Source of the DNA: Bacteroidales bacterium
GTDB lineage: Bacteria > Bacteroidota > Bacteroidia > Bacteroidales > Bacteroidaceae
NCBI GenBank assembly: GCA_004555245.1
Contig: SFIS01000060.1
Location: 1 to 15,574, forward strand
Length of the DNA: 15,574 nt
Reading direction: 5' to 3'
Both the position numbers and the translations under genes were made by a program. Positions 1-7,726 of this stretch are shown here, in pieces. Below the pieces are notes generated by a model that searched no databases, was not told the origin of the DNA, and saw nothing but the letters and a program-made list of their open reading frames with translations. The first letter of the stretch is position 1, and the number at the start of each line of letters is the position of its first letter.

Positions 1-179
1 AGCTCAGAGATTAACAACATCTGCATAAATCAACGAATTTGAATTTATTAACTAAATATATTTTGAAAATTTCATAGGAAGCACATCAAACTGTACACCT
101 TAGTAAGACATTCACCGGCCGCACCCCGTCCGAGACAAGAAACGAAGAGAGGCAGTGAGACAATCTCACGCCAGAAATG

Positions 180-227
180 AAAAAGGCGGGCTGAACCGTA
201 GAAGCAACTCCTACGGCTCAGCCCGCC
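180..227 (-). terminator. strong intrinsic terminator for leftward transcription
   Basis: Arms 185-201 and 211-227 pair over 16 of 17 positions (one A/C mismatch) around a 9-nt loop. On the minus strand the GC-rich stem is followed directly by five T (complement of AAAAA at 180-184), the classic Rho-independent layout. It lies about 440 nt beyond the stop of the last minus-strand protease gene, so it could end that operon after a long 3' trailer. On the plus strand the stem is not followed by a T run. Confidence 0.7.
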
Positions 228-238
228 CGCTGTTTGTG

Positions 239-262
239 GTGTGCTGTCGCAGCACCGTTTTT
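239..262 (+). terminator. possible rightward intrinsic terminator
   Basis: GTGCTG (241-246) and CAGCAC (250-255) form a 6-bp stem with a TCG loop, possibly extended by GG/CC with one bulged base. It is followed by CG and five T (258-262). It could end a transcript entering from the left. Together with the leftward terminator beside it, this would be the boundary between two converging transcripts. The stem is short, so confidence is moderate. Confidence 0.4.
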
Positions 263-383
263 CGTTTACAAATCACATCTCCCGCCGTTTCACAATGCGT
301 TTCTTGCCGATTCCGGTATGTCAACCCAATGCTTGTATGACATTCACAATTATCTTCATATCCTCATTTATATCCAGAAGAAC

Positions 384-415
384 CTTGCATCCGCATTTAT
401 AATTGTGTATCTTTG
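384..415 (+). promoter_or_regulatory. Bacteroidetes-type promoter, rightward
   Basis: The -7 element TATCTTTG (408-415) matches TAnnTTTG. CTTG at 384-387 sits 20 nt upstream as a -33 element. Predicted transcription start is around 420-423. No protein gene lies downstream on this strand before the convergent protease gene, which suggests a non-coding transcript or a decayed locus. Confidence 0.5.
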
Positions 416-419
416 CCGC

Positions 420-514
420 AAGATTTCAGGACGCTTGCCATCAGGACAGCGTGTCGGTTGAGAACTTGGTATGTAGAACCGGCCTGTAGTGTTTTCCTGA
501 CGAACACTCTTTTC
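420..514 (+). ncRNA. candidate small RNA
   Basis: This is the interval between the predicted start of the promoter ending at 415 and a hairpin AGTGTT (488-493)/AACACT (503-508) followed by CTTTT (509-513). Inside are two further short pairings: ACGCT/AGCGT (431-435/448-452) and GGTT/AACC (456-459/477-480). No open frame of useful length begins here. The call rests only on promoter, structure and terminator order. No known RNA family was recognised. The T run is only four long, so the transcript could continue towards 669. Confidence 0.27.
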
Positions 515-669
515 TGAAGCCCGTAAGCATTGTCCTGTACCTTATTATATATGCACGTCGCCGAAGTGATATGCGTGTCTCCCTCCGCAATCACGCTTTC
601 GGAGAGCAGAACATTGCGGAACGATTCTGATGACAGCAGGGGTAGGGGTTATTCCCTCTCCCCCGGCTC

Positions 670-2322
670 TCATCTCCCGAGAATGGTGTCGTATCTCTTT
701 CTGTCGTTAAGGATGTCGAGAGCCTCTTTCACCTGTTTGTCGAACTGCAGCGAGTTCTCCACTACGCCCCGCTCGAAATAGTAGCAGGAGACGATGTCAG
801 CGGCGAGGGCCTGCGTGATGATGTCTTTGTGGAAGTCAAGCTCGTCGTTGAGGTCGTGGCGGAGTTTCTGCTGCAGGGCGTCGAACTCTTTGCGTGCCTT
901 GTCGTAGTAGCCTTCGAACTTCGCCATCTTGACGAGGCTTTCGAGATAACGCTCGCTCTCGCGGTCGTATTTGAACCCGGCGTCGGTGACGTAGCGTTTG
1001 AACTCGTCGTAGTCGGTGTCAGAGAGGGTGAACGTGCGTGCCGGGGCGATGGTGGGATGGCGGTTGACGTAATCCACGACGTAGCGCATCATGACGTTGG
1101 TGGAATCCATGCCTGCATTGGTAAGGTAGAATGCGATGTTGGGCAGGGAATCGGGGCGAATCTCGACATCGGGCATTATGCCGCCACCGTCGCGCACTGT
1201 CCTGCCGTTGCGTGTCTTGAACTCCTGGCGGAGAGAATCTGCCACCGCCTCTTTGCCGCCGCGTTTGTAGTTGACAGCCTGTATGCAGCGCCCCGAGGGT
1301 ATGTAGTAGTGTGAGGTGGTGAGCTTCATCTTCGTGTTGTAGGGCAGCGACATGGGCATCTGCACAAGTCCCTTGCCGTAGGTCTTCGTGCCGATGACGA
1401 CACCGCGGTCGAAGTCCTGCAGCGTGCCGCAGGTGATTTCTGAGGCAGAGGCGGTGGAGCCGTTGACGAGGACGGCGATGGGCATGAGGGTGTCGATGGG
1501 CATAGCTGATGTCCTGTAGGTGACATTGGTGCGCTGCATCTTGCCTTTTGTCTTCACGATGTCGAGGTCTTTCGGGAGGAAGAAGTTGAGGATTTTCACT
1601 GCCTCGGAGAGCGAGCCGCCGGTGTTGCCGCGCAGGTCGAGGATGAGGCTTTGCATACCCTGCTGCTTCAGGCTGATGACGGCGTGGCGCATGTCTTTGG
1701 AGCAGTCGTCGGTGAACTGCTCGAGGGAGATGAAGCCGACGCTGTCTGTCAGCATTCCGTAATAGGGGATTGGTGGTGTCTGTATGGCGCGGCGTGTGAT
1801 TCTGACGCTCTTCGCCTTGTCGCTGCCGGGGCGGCGGTAGGTGAGGATGAACGATGTGCCGGGGTTGCCGCGCAGGTGTTCCGAGACGTAGGCGGTGCCC
1901 TTGTCTTTCATGTCCTCGCCGTCGATGGAGAGGATGATGTCGCCCTTCTTCAGCCCCGCCTCGTGTGCCGGCATGCCTTCGTAGGGCTGGTTGATGAGGG
2001 TGTAGCCCGACGTGAGGTCGTAGCTGACGACGGAGCCGATGCCGCCGTATTTTCCCGTTATCATGGTTTTCAGGTCCTTGACGTCTTCGTTGGGATAATA
2101 CTCGGTGTAGGGGTCGAGGGTGGCGAGCATCGCCTTGATGCCCGAGCCTATGACTTCAGCGGCGTCAAGCGTATCGACATACATCATGTCGAGGTTGCGG
2201 TAGAGCGAGCAGAAAATCTCGAGCTGCTTGGCCACGTCGAGGTTGTGCGCCGTTGTGGTCTGTGCCTTGGCAGGCAGGAGGGTGGCGGCGAGGAGGATGA
2301 GGGATGTGATGTGTCTTGTCAT
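670..2322 (-). CDS. S41 family C-terminal processing protease
   Basis: Secreted tail-specific serine protease of the CtpA/Prc family, expected in the periplasm, where it trims or degrades envelope proteins. The 550-residue protein starts with a signal peptide (about 1-20, ending AKA-Q). An N-terminal helical part with the YVDT motif follows (about 30-75), then a PDZ domain (about 90-178) and the protease core (about 190-385). The Ser-Lys dyad is visible as S292 in GSTASASEI and K317 in TYGKGLVQ. Their 25-residue spacing matches E. coli Prc. RGNTGG (231-236) is the conserved core loop. About 160 further residues, charged and helical, follow the core. It is the last gene of the minus-strand series, 70 nt after the PAP2 gene, and a paralogue of the S41 gene two positions upstream. 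A hairpin TTCTTCG-N7-CGAAGAA lies 33 nt before its ATG. The physiological substrate is unknown. Confidence 0.93.
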   Translation of the reverse strand: MTRHITSLILLAATLLPAKAQTTTAHNLDVAKQLEIFCSLYRNLDMMYVDTLDAAEVIGSGIKAMLATLDPYTEYYPNEDVKDLKTMITGKYGGIGSVVSYDLTSGYTLINQPYEGMPAHEAGLKKGDIILSIDGEDMKDKGTAYVSEHLRGNPGTSFILTYRRPGSDKAKSVRITRRAIQTPPIPYYGMLTDSVGFISLEQFTDDCSKDMRHAVISLKQQGMQSLILDLRGNTGGSLSEAVKILNFFLPKDLDIVKTKGKMQRTNVTYRTSAMPIDTLMPIAVLVNGSTASASEITCGTLQDFDRGVVIGTKTYGKGLVQMPMSLPYNTKMKLTTSHYYIPSGRCIQAVNYKRGGKEAVADSLRQEFKTRNGRTVRDGGGIMPDVEIRPDSLPNIAFYLTNAGMDSTNVMMRYVVDYVNRHPTIAPARTFTLSDTDYDEFKRYVTDAGFKYDRESERYLESLVKMAKFEGYYDKARKEFDALQQKLRHDLNDELDFHKDIITQALAADIVSCYYFERGVVENSLQFDKQVKEALDILNDRKRYDTILGR

Positions 2323-2355
2323 CGTGTGTATGGTTTGTTGTTGGTGGTCAGGTGT

Positions 2356-2376
2356 TTCTTCGGCGGGGGCGAAGAA
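2356..2376. promoter_or_regulatory. inverted repeat TTCTTCG-N7-CGAAGAA (copy 1)
   Basis: Perfect 7-bp arms (2356-2362 and 2370-2376) lie around a 7-nt spacer, between the PAP2 stop and the start of the last protease gene. There are 33 nt between the repeat and that ATG. The same arms with the same spacer length recur at 9704-9724, 32 nt before the DUF4230 start. It could be a DNA operator or an RNA hairpin in the leader. No T run follows on either strand, so it is not a normal terminator. Confidence 0.5.
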
Positions 2377-2392
2377 TATGCCCGCGGCGGGG

Positions 2393-4021
2393 TCAGAACG
2401 TGATGCCCATCGACACGCCGACGGAAAACCGGCGCAGCGTGGCGGGCAGGCTGAAGGTCTGGATCAGGAGCCGGCGTTCGGTGTCGCTGACTGTGTCGGA
2501 GGCAGAGCGTATGGCGGGGCAGGTGTAGAATGTGCCGTCGAAGGCAGTGTCCGTGCTGTCGTAGTCGCAATAGACTGTGCATGCCGTGCCTCCGCGGACA
2601 CTGTATGTGAGGCTGATGCCGAAGCCGTGGCTGAAGTCGGTGGATGAACTGATGTCCATGCGGTCGCCGTCAGCGGGGGCAGTGGCGGTTGTGGCAGAGG
2701 CTGCCGATGTGGAGCCCGCCGGCTGTTGTGCGGGGAGACGGAGGGCGGCGCGGTGCTGAAAGCCTGCCAGTGCCTTTGCGCCGAGGGCGGCGCGGGAGCC
2801 AAGCGGAAGTCGCAGACACAGCCCCGCATCGTGAGAGAAGAGCGTGAGGCGGTCGGTGGAGGAGACGGCGGTGGCGTGAGGTGTGGCAGGGTCGGCGCCG
2901 CCGGTGTAGAGACGCATACCGTCGGCACGGACGGGAGCGGTGTCAAGTCTGATGCGGCTGCCTATACCGGCATAAGGGAACGAGCGGAAGGGAAACCATG
3001 ACAACTCTGCACCGACATGTGTGGCGGAGGCTACGGAGAGCTGTATGACACCGTCTGCCGCATCGGCTGCGGGCAGGAGAGGCGGGGTGTTGTCGGCGAG
3101 GCGGCGCAGTCCGGTGTATTCTTCTCCCCACGATGTGACGGCCTGCGCCTTAGTGAGGTCGATGCCGCTGAGGACTGTCGTGCCCATGGAGAGGCTGAGG
3201 GAGGAGGGATGAAGCATAAGGTCGGGCGCGCAGGAAGTCGGGCGGCGCGTGATGCCTTTATCTTTGAAGACAATGTCGGCGAGCATATAGCCGATGTCGG
3301 CGGAGAGGATGCCCACGCCTGCACCTGTCATGATGTCTGACGCCCAGTGGCGGTTGTTGCGGGCGCGAAGCACGCCTGTTGCGGTTGCCATGGCGAAGCC
3401 GGCGACGGAGAACCACGGCGAGCGGGTAGTGCCGTACTCCTTGTGCAGTATGGCTGCCCCGGCGAACGCCACGGCGGTATGGCCGGAGGGGAAGGAGTTG
3501 TCTGCCGAGCCGTCGGGGCGTGTACGGGGGAAGGCGTGTTTCAGGGCAAGGACGGTCGCCGCCATGGTGGCGTAGGAGAAAGCGGCCGATGCGGCGTAGC
3601 GGTCCCACCGGCTTCTGCCTTCGTAGCCGCATGCCTTCAGGGCGGTGGCTGTGGCTATGCCGCCGAAGCGCAGGCAGTCGTCGATGACGGTGGAGGTGTT
3701 CTTAGACCCGCCCGAAGAATACGGGGAAGGGAAGCCGCCGTGACCGCTCCGGGCGACAAGACCTGCCGCGAAGAAGGGCAGGGGAAGGAGGCTGGCACCG
3801 TCGAACGTGTGCTGACGCTGGCTTCTTGGTGTCTCGCAGAGACTGCTGTCCGCACTGCCGGCAGGGCAGGCGACGCTATCGGCAGGGCAGACGACGCTAT
3901 CGGCAGGGCAGGCGACGCTATCTGCAGGGCAGGCTACGCTATCGGCAGAGCAGGCGGCAGCGTTGACGGCCGGCGATATACACAAGAAAGTTGCTATGGC
4001 AGCGGCACGGGCAACGGTCAT
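2393..4021 (-). CDS. PAP2 phosphatase with C-terminal outer-membrane barrel-like domain
   Basis: Phosphatidic-acid-phosphatase type 2 enzyme of 542 residues. A signal peptide (about 1-21) is followed by a repeat region (25-55) made of the heptad ADSVACP with Cys at 24, 31, 38, 45 and 52. The PAP2 domain (about 110-250) shows all three acid-phosphatase motifs: K161-x6-RP (KHAFPRTRP), PSGH (178-181) and R-x5-H-x3-D (R219, H225, D229). The usual Ser before that Arg is Leu here. The remaining residues, about 265-542, have alternating strand-like sequence and end in GVSMGITF. A terminal Phe is typical of outer-membrane barrels. The family removes phosphate from lipid or polyprenyl pyrophosphates. 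Lipid A or undecaprenyl pyrophosphate are plausible substrates, by inference only. ATG overlaps the TGA of the upstream S41 gene (ATGA), suggesting translational coupling. Confidence 0.87.
   Translation of the reverse strand: MTVARAAAIATFLCISPAVNAAACSADSVACPADSVACPADSVVCPADSVACPAGSADSSLCETPRSQRQHTFDGASLLPLPFFAAGLVARSGHGGFPSPYSSGGSKNTSTVIDDCLRFGGIATATALKACGYEGRSRWDRYAASAAFSYATMAATVLALKHAFPRTRPDGSADNSFPSGHTAVAFAGAAILHKEYGTTRSPWFSVAGFAMATATGVLRARNNRHWASDIMTGAGVGILSADIGYMLADIVFKDKGITRRPTSCAPDLMLHPSSLSLSMGTTVLSGIDLTKAQAVTSWGEEYTGLRRLADNTPPLLPAADAADGVIQLSVASATHVGAELSWFPFRSFPYAGIGSRIRLDTAPVRADGMRLYTGGADPATPHATAVSSTDRLTLFSHDAGLCLRLPLGSRAALGAKALAGFQHRAALRLPAQQPAGSTSAASATTATAPADGDRMDISSSTDFSHGFGISLTYSVRGGTACTVYCDYDSTDTAFDGTFYTCPAIRSASDTVSDTERRLLIQTFSLPATLRRFSVGVSMGITF
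3860..3943. repeat. 21-bp tandem repeat, four copies, inside the PAP2 gene
   Basis: Four consecutive 21-bp units (3860-3880, 3881-3901, 3902-3922, 3923-3943) differ at only a few positions. A degenerate fifth copy follows to about 3964. Read on the minus strand, each unit encodes one heptapeptide ADSVACP (one copy VVCP), so the repeat stays in frame at any copy number. This is a simple coding minisatellite that can expand or contract by slippage. Confidence 0.9.
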
Positions 4022-5619
4022 TCTGTCTCGCGGGTTATCGCTTCGAGGGCGGCGTTGTAGATCGGGTTGGCGGCGTTGATGACTTCAAAATAGGCAGACT
4101 GGCTGAAGATGTCACGGGCGACGAGGGCTTTCACCTGTAGCGTGAGATAGTCGAGAGTGCGTTTCTTCTCGTCGTCGTCTTTCGGAAGGACACCCTGTTG
4201 TGCGCCGTCGGCGAGGATGGTGTCTATGAGTGTCTGCGGCACTTGATAGCCGCTCTTGAACTTGTCGAGTGTCTTGTATTGCGAGAGTTGTTTGCGCATC
4301 TTGTCAGCATATCTCAGCGTGTTGGAGACAATGACGCCCTTGGCGACAAGCATACGGTGGAAGCGTGTGTAGAGTGTGGTGTCCAAAGGCACAAAGATGT
4401 CGGGCATGATGCCTCCGCCGCCATAGACGGTGCGGTGCAGACGGAGGGTCTCGTACTTCAGAGAATCGGCGAAGTGTATTGAGTCGCGGCATGTCAGCTC
4501 GCCGTGTTTCAGACGCTGCTCGAAGTCCATGTCATAGTCAGTCTTGTCGCCCGGCTTGTAGGGCTTCTGTATGCAGCGGCCCGTCGGCGTGTAGTAGTGT
4601 GCGACGGTGAGGCGTATCATCGAACCGTCAGGCAGTTCGACGGGTCTCTGTACGAGTCCTTTGCCGAAGGTGCGGCGCCCTACTATGGTGCCGCGGTCGT
4701 GGTCTTGCAGTGCGCCCGAAACAATCTCTGAGGCTGAGGCGGTGTATTCGTTGACGAGGACGACGACTTTACCCTGCTGCAGTATGCCTCTGCCGTCAGC
4801 CCGCGCCTCGTGTTTCGCCACGCTGCGCCCTTTGGTGAAGACGAGGAGGTCTCCCTTGCCGAGGAACTCGTTGGCCATATCTTCGGCAGCAGAGAGGTAG
4901 CCCCCGCCGTTGTCCTGAAGGTCGAGCATGAGGTTGAACGGCGTGCCAGGCCACAGTGCGGCGTTGACAGCCTTGAGCGAATCGACGGCCTGCACCATCT
5001 CGGCGTGAGTAGTGGCGCCGAAGTTTCCGAAGCGTATATAGCCTATGCCCTTGCCGGCGAGATAGGCGGCATCGAGCGACGTGACCGGAATCTTGTCGCG
5101 TGTGAGGCGGAAGACGATGGGTTGCCGTTCGCTGCGGCGTACGACGGTGACATCGACCTCTGTACCTTTCTTGCCGCGGAGGCGTTTCATGATGTCTGTG
5201 CGCGACATCTTCACCCCGGCGATGGCGGTGTCGTTGACGGCGACGATGCGGTCGCCTGCCATGATGCCGGCTTTCTCTGAGGGCCCGCCGTTGACGGTCT
5301 GTATGACGAGGAGAGTGTCGTCAACCATGTTGAACTGTACGCCGATGCCGTCGAAGTTGCCTTTCAGCGGCTCGGTCAGCTCTTTTGTCTCTTTGGCGGT
5401 GGAGTAGGTGGAGTGCGGGTCGAGCTTGGAGAGCATGCCGCGGATGGCGTCTTCCGCCAGACGCTCGCTGCTGACGGTATCGACGTAGAGGTTCTCGATG
5501 GCGATGGTGGCTATCTGCAGCTTGCGCAGAGGAGAATCGGCACCGAGGTTTATCCTCATCTGTGCATCGGCTGAGAACGCGGCGAGGAGGATGAGGAGGG
5601 TTGATAGAATATGTCTCAT
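4018..5619 (-). CDS. S41 family C-terminal processing protease (paralogue)
   Basis: Second secreted S41 protease, 533 residues. Signal peptide about 1-19 (ADA-Q). N-terminal region about 30-75 with the motifs NLYVDT and KLDPHSTY. PDZ domain about 85-175 with the GIGVQF carboxylate-binding loop (91-96). The protease core spans about 190-410. The catalytic dyad is S295 in YTASASEI and K320 in TFGKGLVQ, 25 residues apart as in E. coli Prc. DNGGG (236-240) and GGGIMPD (401-407) are conserved core motifs. The C-terminal 120 residues are helical and charged. It lies 29 nt after parE and overlaps the PAP2 start by 4 nt. Its sequence is closer to the canonical CtpA pattern than that of the other S41 protein. 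The arrangement suggests both proteases and the phosphatase are made together for envelope maintenance, but this is inference. Confidence 0.94.
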   Translation of the reverse strand: MRHILSTLLILLAAFSADAQMRINLGADSPLRKLQIATIAIENLYVDTVSSERLAEDAIRGMLSKLDPHSTYSTAKETKELTEPLKGNFDGIGVQFNMVDDTLLVIQTVNGGPSEKAGIMAGDRIVAVNDTAIAGVKMSRTDIMKRLRGKKGTEVDVTVVRRSERQPIVFRLTRDKIPVTSLDAAYLAGKGIGYIRFGNFGATTHAEMVQAVDSLKAVNAALWPGTPFNLMLDLQDNGGGYLSAAEDMANEFLGKGDLLVFTKGRSVAKHEARADGRGILQQGKVVVLVNEYTASASEIVSGALQDHDRGTIVGRRTFGKGLVQRPVELPDGSMIRLTVAHYYTPTGRCIQKPYKPGDKTDYDMDFEQRLKHGELTCRDSIHFADSLKYETLRLHRTVYGGGGIMPDIFVPLDTTLYTRFHRMLVAKGVIVSNTLRYADKMRKQLSQYKTLDKFKSGYQVPQTLIDTILADGAQQGVLPKDDDEKKRTLDYLTLQVKALVARDIFSQSAYFEVINAANPIYNAALEAITRETE

Positions 5620-5648
5620 GATGATGTGGTGGTTACGTGGTCAGAGTG

Positions 5649-7652
5649 TCAGTCGTATTGTTCGTCTTCGGGCAGGTCTTCTTCGATGACGAGGTTGTCG
5701 ATGATGAAGTTCTGGCGTTCGGCAGTGTTCTTGCCCATATAGTATTCGAGGAGTTTCTGCACCTGGTCTTCCTGTCGCAGCGTGACTTGTTCGAGGCGTA
5801 TGTCGGGGCCTATGAATCCGGCGAACTCGTCGGGCGAGATTTCTCCGAGACCTTTGAAGCGGGTGATCTCCGGGTCGGGCGCGAGGTCGCTGATAGCCTG
5901 CAGCCGCTCTTCTTCGCTGTAGCAGTAGCGTGTGATGAAGTCTTTCGTCTTCTCGTTGCGGCGTTTCGTCTGCTCTTCGTCAGCCTTCACGACGGCGCGG
6001 TTCTTTATCTTGGCCCGTTTGTTGCGCACTCTGAAGAGCGGTGTCTGCAGGACATAGACGTGTCCCTTGCGAATCAGTTCGGGGAAGAACTGCAGGAAGA
6101 ATGTGATGGTGAGCAGGCGTATGTGCATGCCATCGACATCGGCGTCGGTAGCGACGATGACCTTGTTGTATCTCAGGTTGTCGAGCCCGTCCTCTATGTC
6201 GAGTGCTGCCTGCAGGAGATTGAACTCCTCGTTCTCATAGACCACCTTCTTTGTCAGCCCGAAGGAGTTGAGAGGCTTGCCCCTGAGCGAGAAGACAGCC
6301 TGCGTGTTGACGTCTCTCGACTTCGTTATTGAGCCGGATGCCGAATCGCCCTCGGTGATGAAGATCGAGGATTCTTCCTTCTGCGGGTTCTTGTAGTCGG
6401 AATAGTGTATGCGGCAGTCGCGCAGCTTCGGGTTGTGCAGGTTGGCTTTCTTCGCTCTCTCGCGTGCGAGTTTCGCAATGCCGGACATTGCCTTGCGCTC
6501 TTTCTCGGATGATGTGATTTTCTCGAGGATGACCTCTGCTATGTCTGCGTTGCGGTGCAGGAAGTTGTCCACCTCGGTGTGTATGAAGTCTCCGACGTAT
6601 TTGTTTATGCTGATGCCGTCGGGTGACATCTGCAGCGAGCCGAGCTTGATTTTTGTCTGTGATTCGAACATCGGCTCTTCTACGTTCACGGCGATGGCTG
6701 CCACGATGCCGTTGCGGATGTCAGTGAACTCGAAGGCTTTCTGATAGAAGTCCTTGAGTGTCTTTGCGATGTGCTCCTTGAACGCCGACTGGTGTGTGCC
6801 GCCCTGTGTGGTGTGCTGGCCGTTGACGAACGAGTGGTATTCTTCGCCATACTGGTTGGCGTGCGTGAAGGCGATGTCGATGTCTTCGCCTTTGATGTGT
6901 ATGATGGGGTAGAGGGGCTCTGACGACATGTTGTCCTTCAGCAGGTCCTGCAATCCGTTGCGCGAGACGATACGCCTGCCGTTGTGCATGATGGTCAGCC
7001 CGGAGTTGAGGTAGGTGTAGTTGCGCAGCATCTCTGCCACGATGTCGTCCTGGAACTTGTATCCTGTGAAGAGGGTGTCGTCCGGCTCGAAGAAGATGAA
7101 CGTGCCGTTCTCTTCTTCTGTCGGTGTCGTCTCGTCTGCCTTCAGTATGCCTTTCTCGAAGTATGCCCGCCGCATGGTGCCGTCACGGAAGGAGCGCACC
7201 TCGAAGCGCGAGGAGAGGAAATTGACGGCTTTGATGCCGACACCGTTCATGCCGACGGATTTCTTGAAAGCCTTCGAATCGTATTTGCCGCCGGTGTTGA
7301 GCTGTGAGACAGCCTCGATGAGCTTGCCCTGCGGTATGCCTCGCCCATAGTCGCGCACTGCGACGGAGGCGTGTGTGGCGGTGTTGTCCTGGACGGTGAG
7401 CGGTGTGGTGTCGCCTTCGGCATACACATCGACTTCGATGCGCTTGCCGGCGTTCATCCTGAACTCGTCGATGCTGTTGTCGATGACCTCTTTCAGCAGT
7501 ACGTAGATGCCGTCTTCGGCATGTGTGCCGTCGCCGAGACGCCCGATATACATTCCGGGTCGGGTGCGTATGTGATCGACATCTGACAGTTTGCGGATGT
7601 TTTCGTCGGTGTATGCCACCTGCTCTATGTTGTTTTCTTGTATCTCAGCCAT
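5649..7652 (-). CDS. parE: DNA topoisomerase IV subunit B
   Basis: ATPase subunit of type IIA topoisomerase IV, which with ParC decatenates replicated chromosomes. I chose the ATG at 7652 (MAEIQENN), giving 667 residues. The open frame runs further upstream, but that part (48 residues rich in Arg, His and Pro) looks non-coding and overlaps the preceding gene. Visible elements are RPGMYIG (31-37), the GHKL ATPase with E55 and N59 in KEVIDNSIDE, DYGRGIP (101-107), GGKYDSKAFKKSVGMNGVG (121-139), the TOPRIM acidic residues EGDSA (434-438) and DADVDG (503-508), and FKGLGEISPDEF (599-610). GyrB is the alternative. The short C-terminal tail and the NPKLRDCRIH region fit Bacteroidetes ParE better from memory. 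It lies 74 nt after the SpmAB-type gene and 29 nt before the S41 protease. No promoter consensus is seen in its own leader. Confidence 0.9.
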   Translation of the reverse strand: MAEIQENNIEQVAYTDENIRKLSDVDHIRTRPGMYIGRLGDGTHAEDGIYVLLKEVIDNSIDEFRMNAGKRIEVDVYAEGDTTPLTVQDNTATHASVAVRDYGRGIPQGKLIEAVSQLNTGGKYDSKAFKKSVGMNGVGIKAVNFLSSRFEVRSFRDGTMRRAYFEKGILKADETTPTEEENGTFIFFEPDDTLFTGYKFQDDIVAEMLRNYTYLNSGLTIMHNGRRIVSRNGLQDLLKDNMSSEPLYPIIHIKGEDIDIAFTHANQYGEEYHSFVNGQHTTQGGTHQSAFKEHIAKTLKDFYQKAFEFTDIRNGIVAAIAVNVEEPMFESQTKIKLGSLQMSPDGISINKYVGDFIHTEVDNFLHRNADIAEVILEKITSSEKERKAMSGIAKLARERAKKANLHNPKLRDCRIHYSDYKNPQKEESSIFITEGDSASGSITKSRDVNTQAVFSLRGKPLNSFGLTKKVVYENEEFNLLQAALDIEDGLDNLRYNKVIVATDADVDGMHIRLLTITFFLQFFPELIRKGHVYVLQTPLFRVRNKRAKIKNRAVVKADEEQTKRRNEKTKDFITRYCYSEEERLQAISDLAPDPEITRFKGLGEISPDEFAGFIGPDIRLEQVTLRQEDQVQKLLEYYMGKNTAERQNFIIDNLVIEEDLPEDEQYD

Positions 7653-7726
7653 GATGGTGTGGGGTTTTTGGTTATGGAGGAATCCTGGTATGTGGCGTTG
7701 CGGTGCTGGCGATAATGTGGTTGGCG

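Larger units (their letters stand above)
1..669. other. gene-free left region with promoter and hairpins
   Basis: No convincing protein gene is seen in these 669 bases. The first 110 bases are clearly AT-rich compared with the rest of the window. The region then holds a leftward terminator (about 180-227), a rightward hairpin with a T run (239-262), a Bacteroidetes-type rightward promoter (384-415) and a hairpin with a short T run (488-513). Further right are inverted repeats at 584-591/613-620 (TCCGCAAT/ATTGCGGA) and a G-rich/C-rich pair at 639-664 just beyond the last protease gene. The longest local reading frames are short, lack family features, and one (397-594, minus) ends in the antisense of the promoter, so none is called. 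I see no tRNA, rRNA or tmRNA signature. Confidence 0.6.

Noticed and set aside
397..594. 65-codon minus-strand frame in the left gene-free region
   Set aside because: Its last codons are the antisense of a good promoter, its start is weak, and no family was recognised. It could be a remnant of an old gene but this cannot be supported.
1651..2403. 250-codon plus-strand open frame opposite the last S41 protease
   Set aside because: It is a shadow of the protease codons. The composition is Gly/Val/Asp/Glu repetitive and there is no promoter or family feature.
3347..4060. 237-codon plus-strand open frame opposite the PAP2 gene
   Set aside because: Its repeated GRAGDAI pattern is simply the reverse strand of the 21-bp coding repeat. 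The minus-strand frame has catalytic motifs and a signal peptide.
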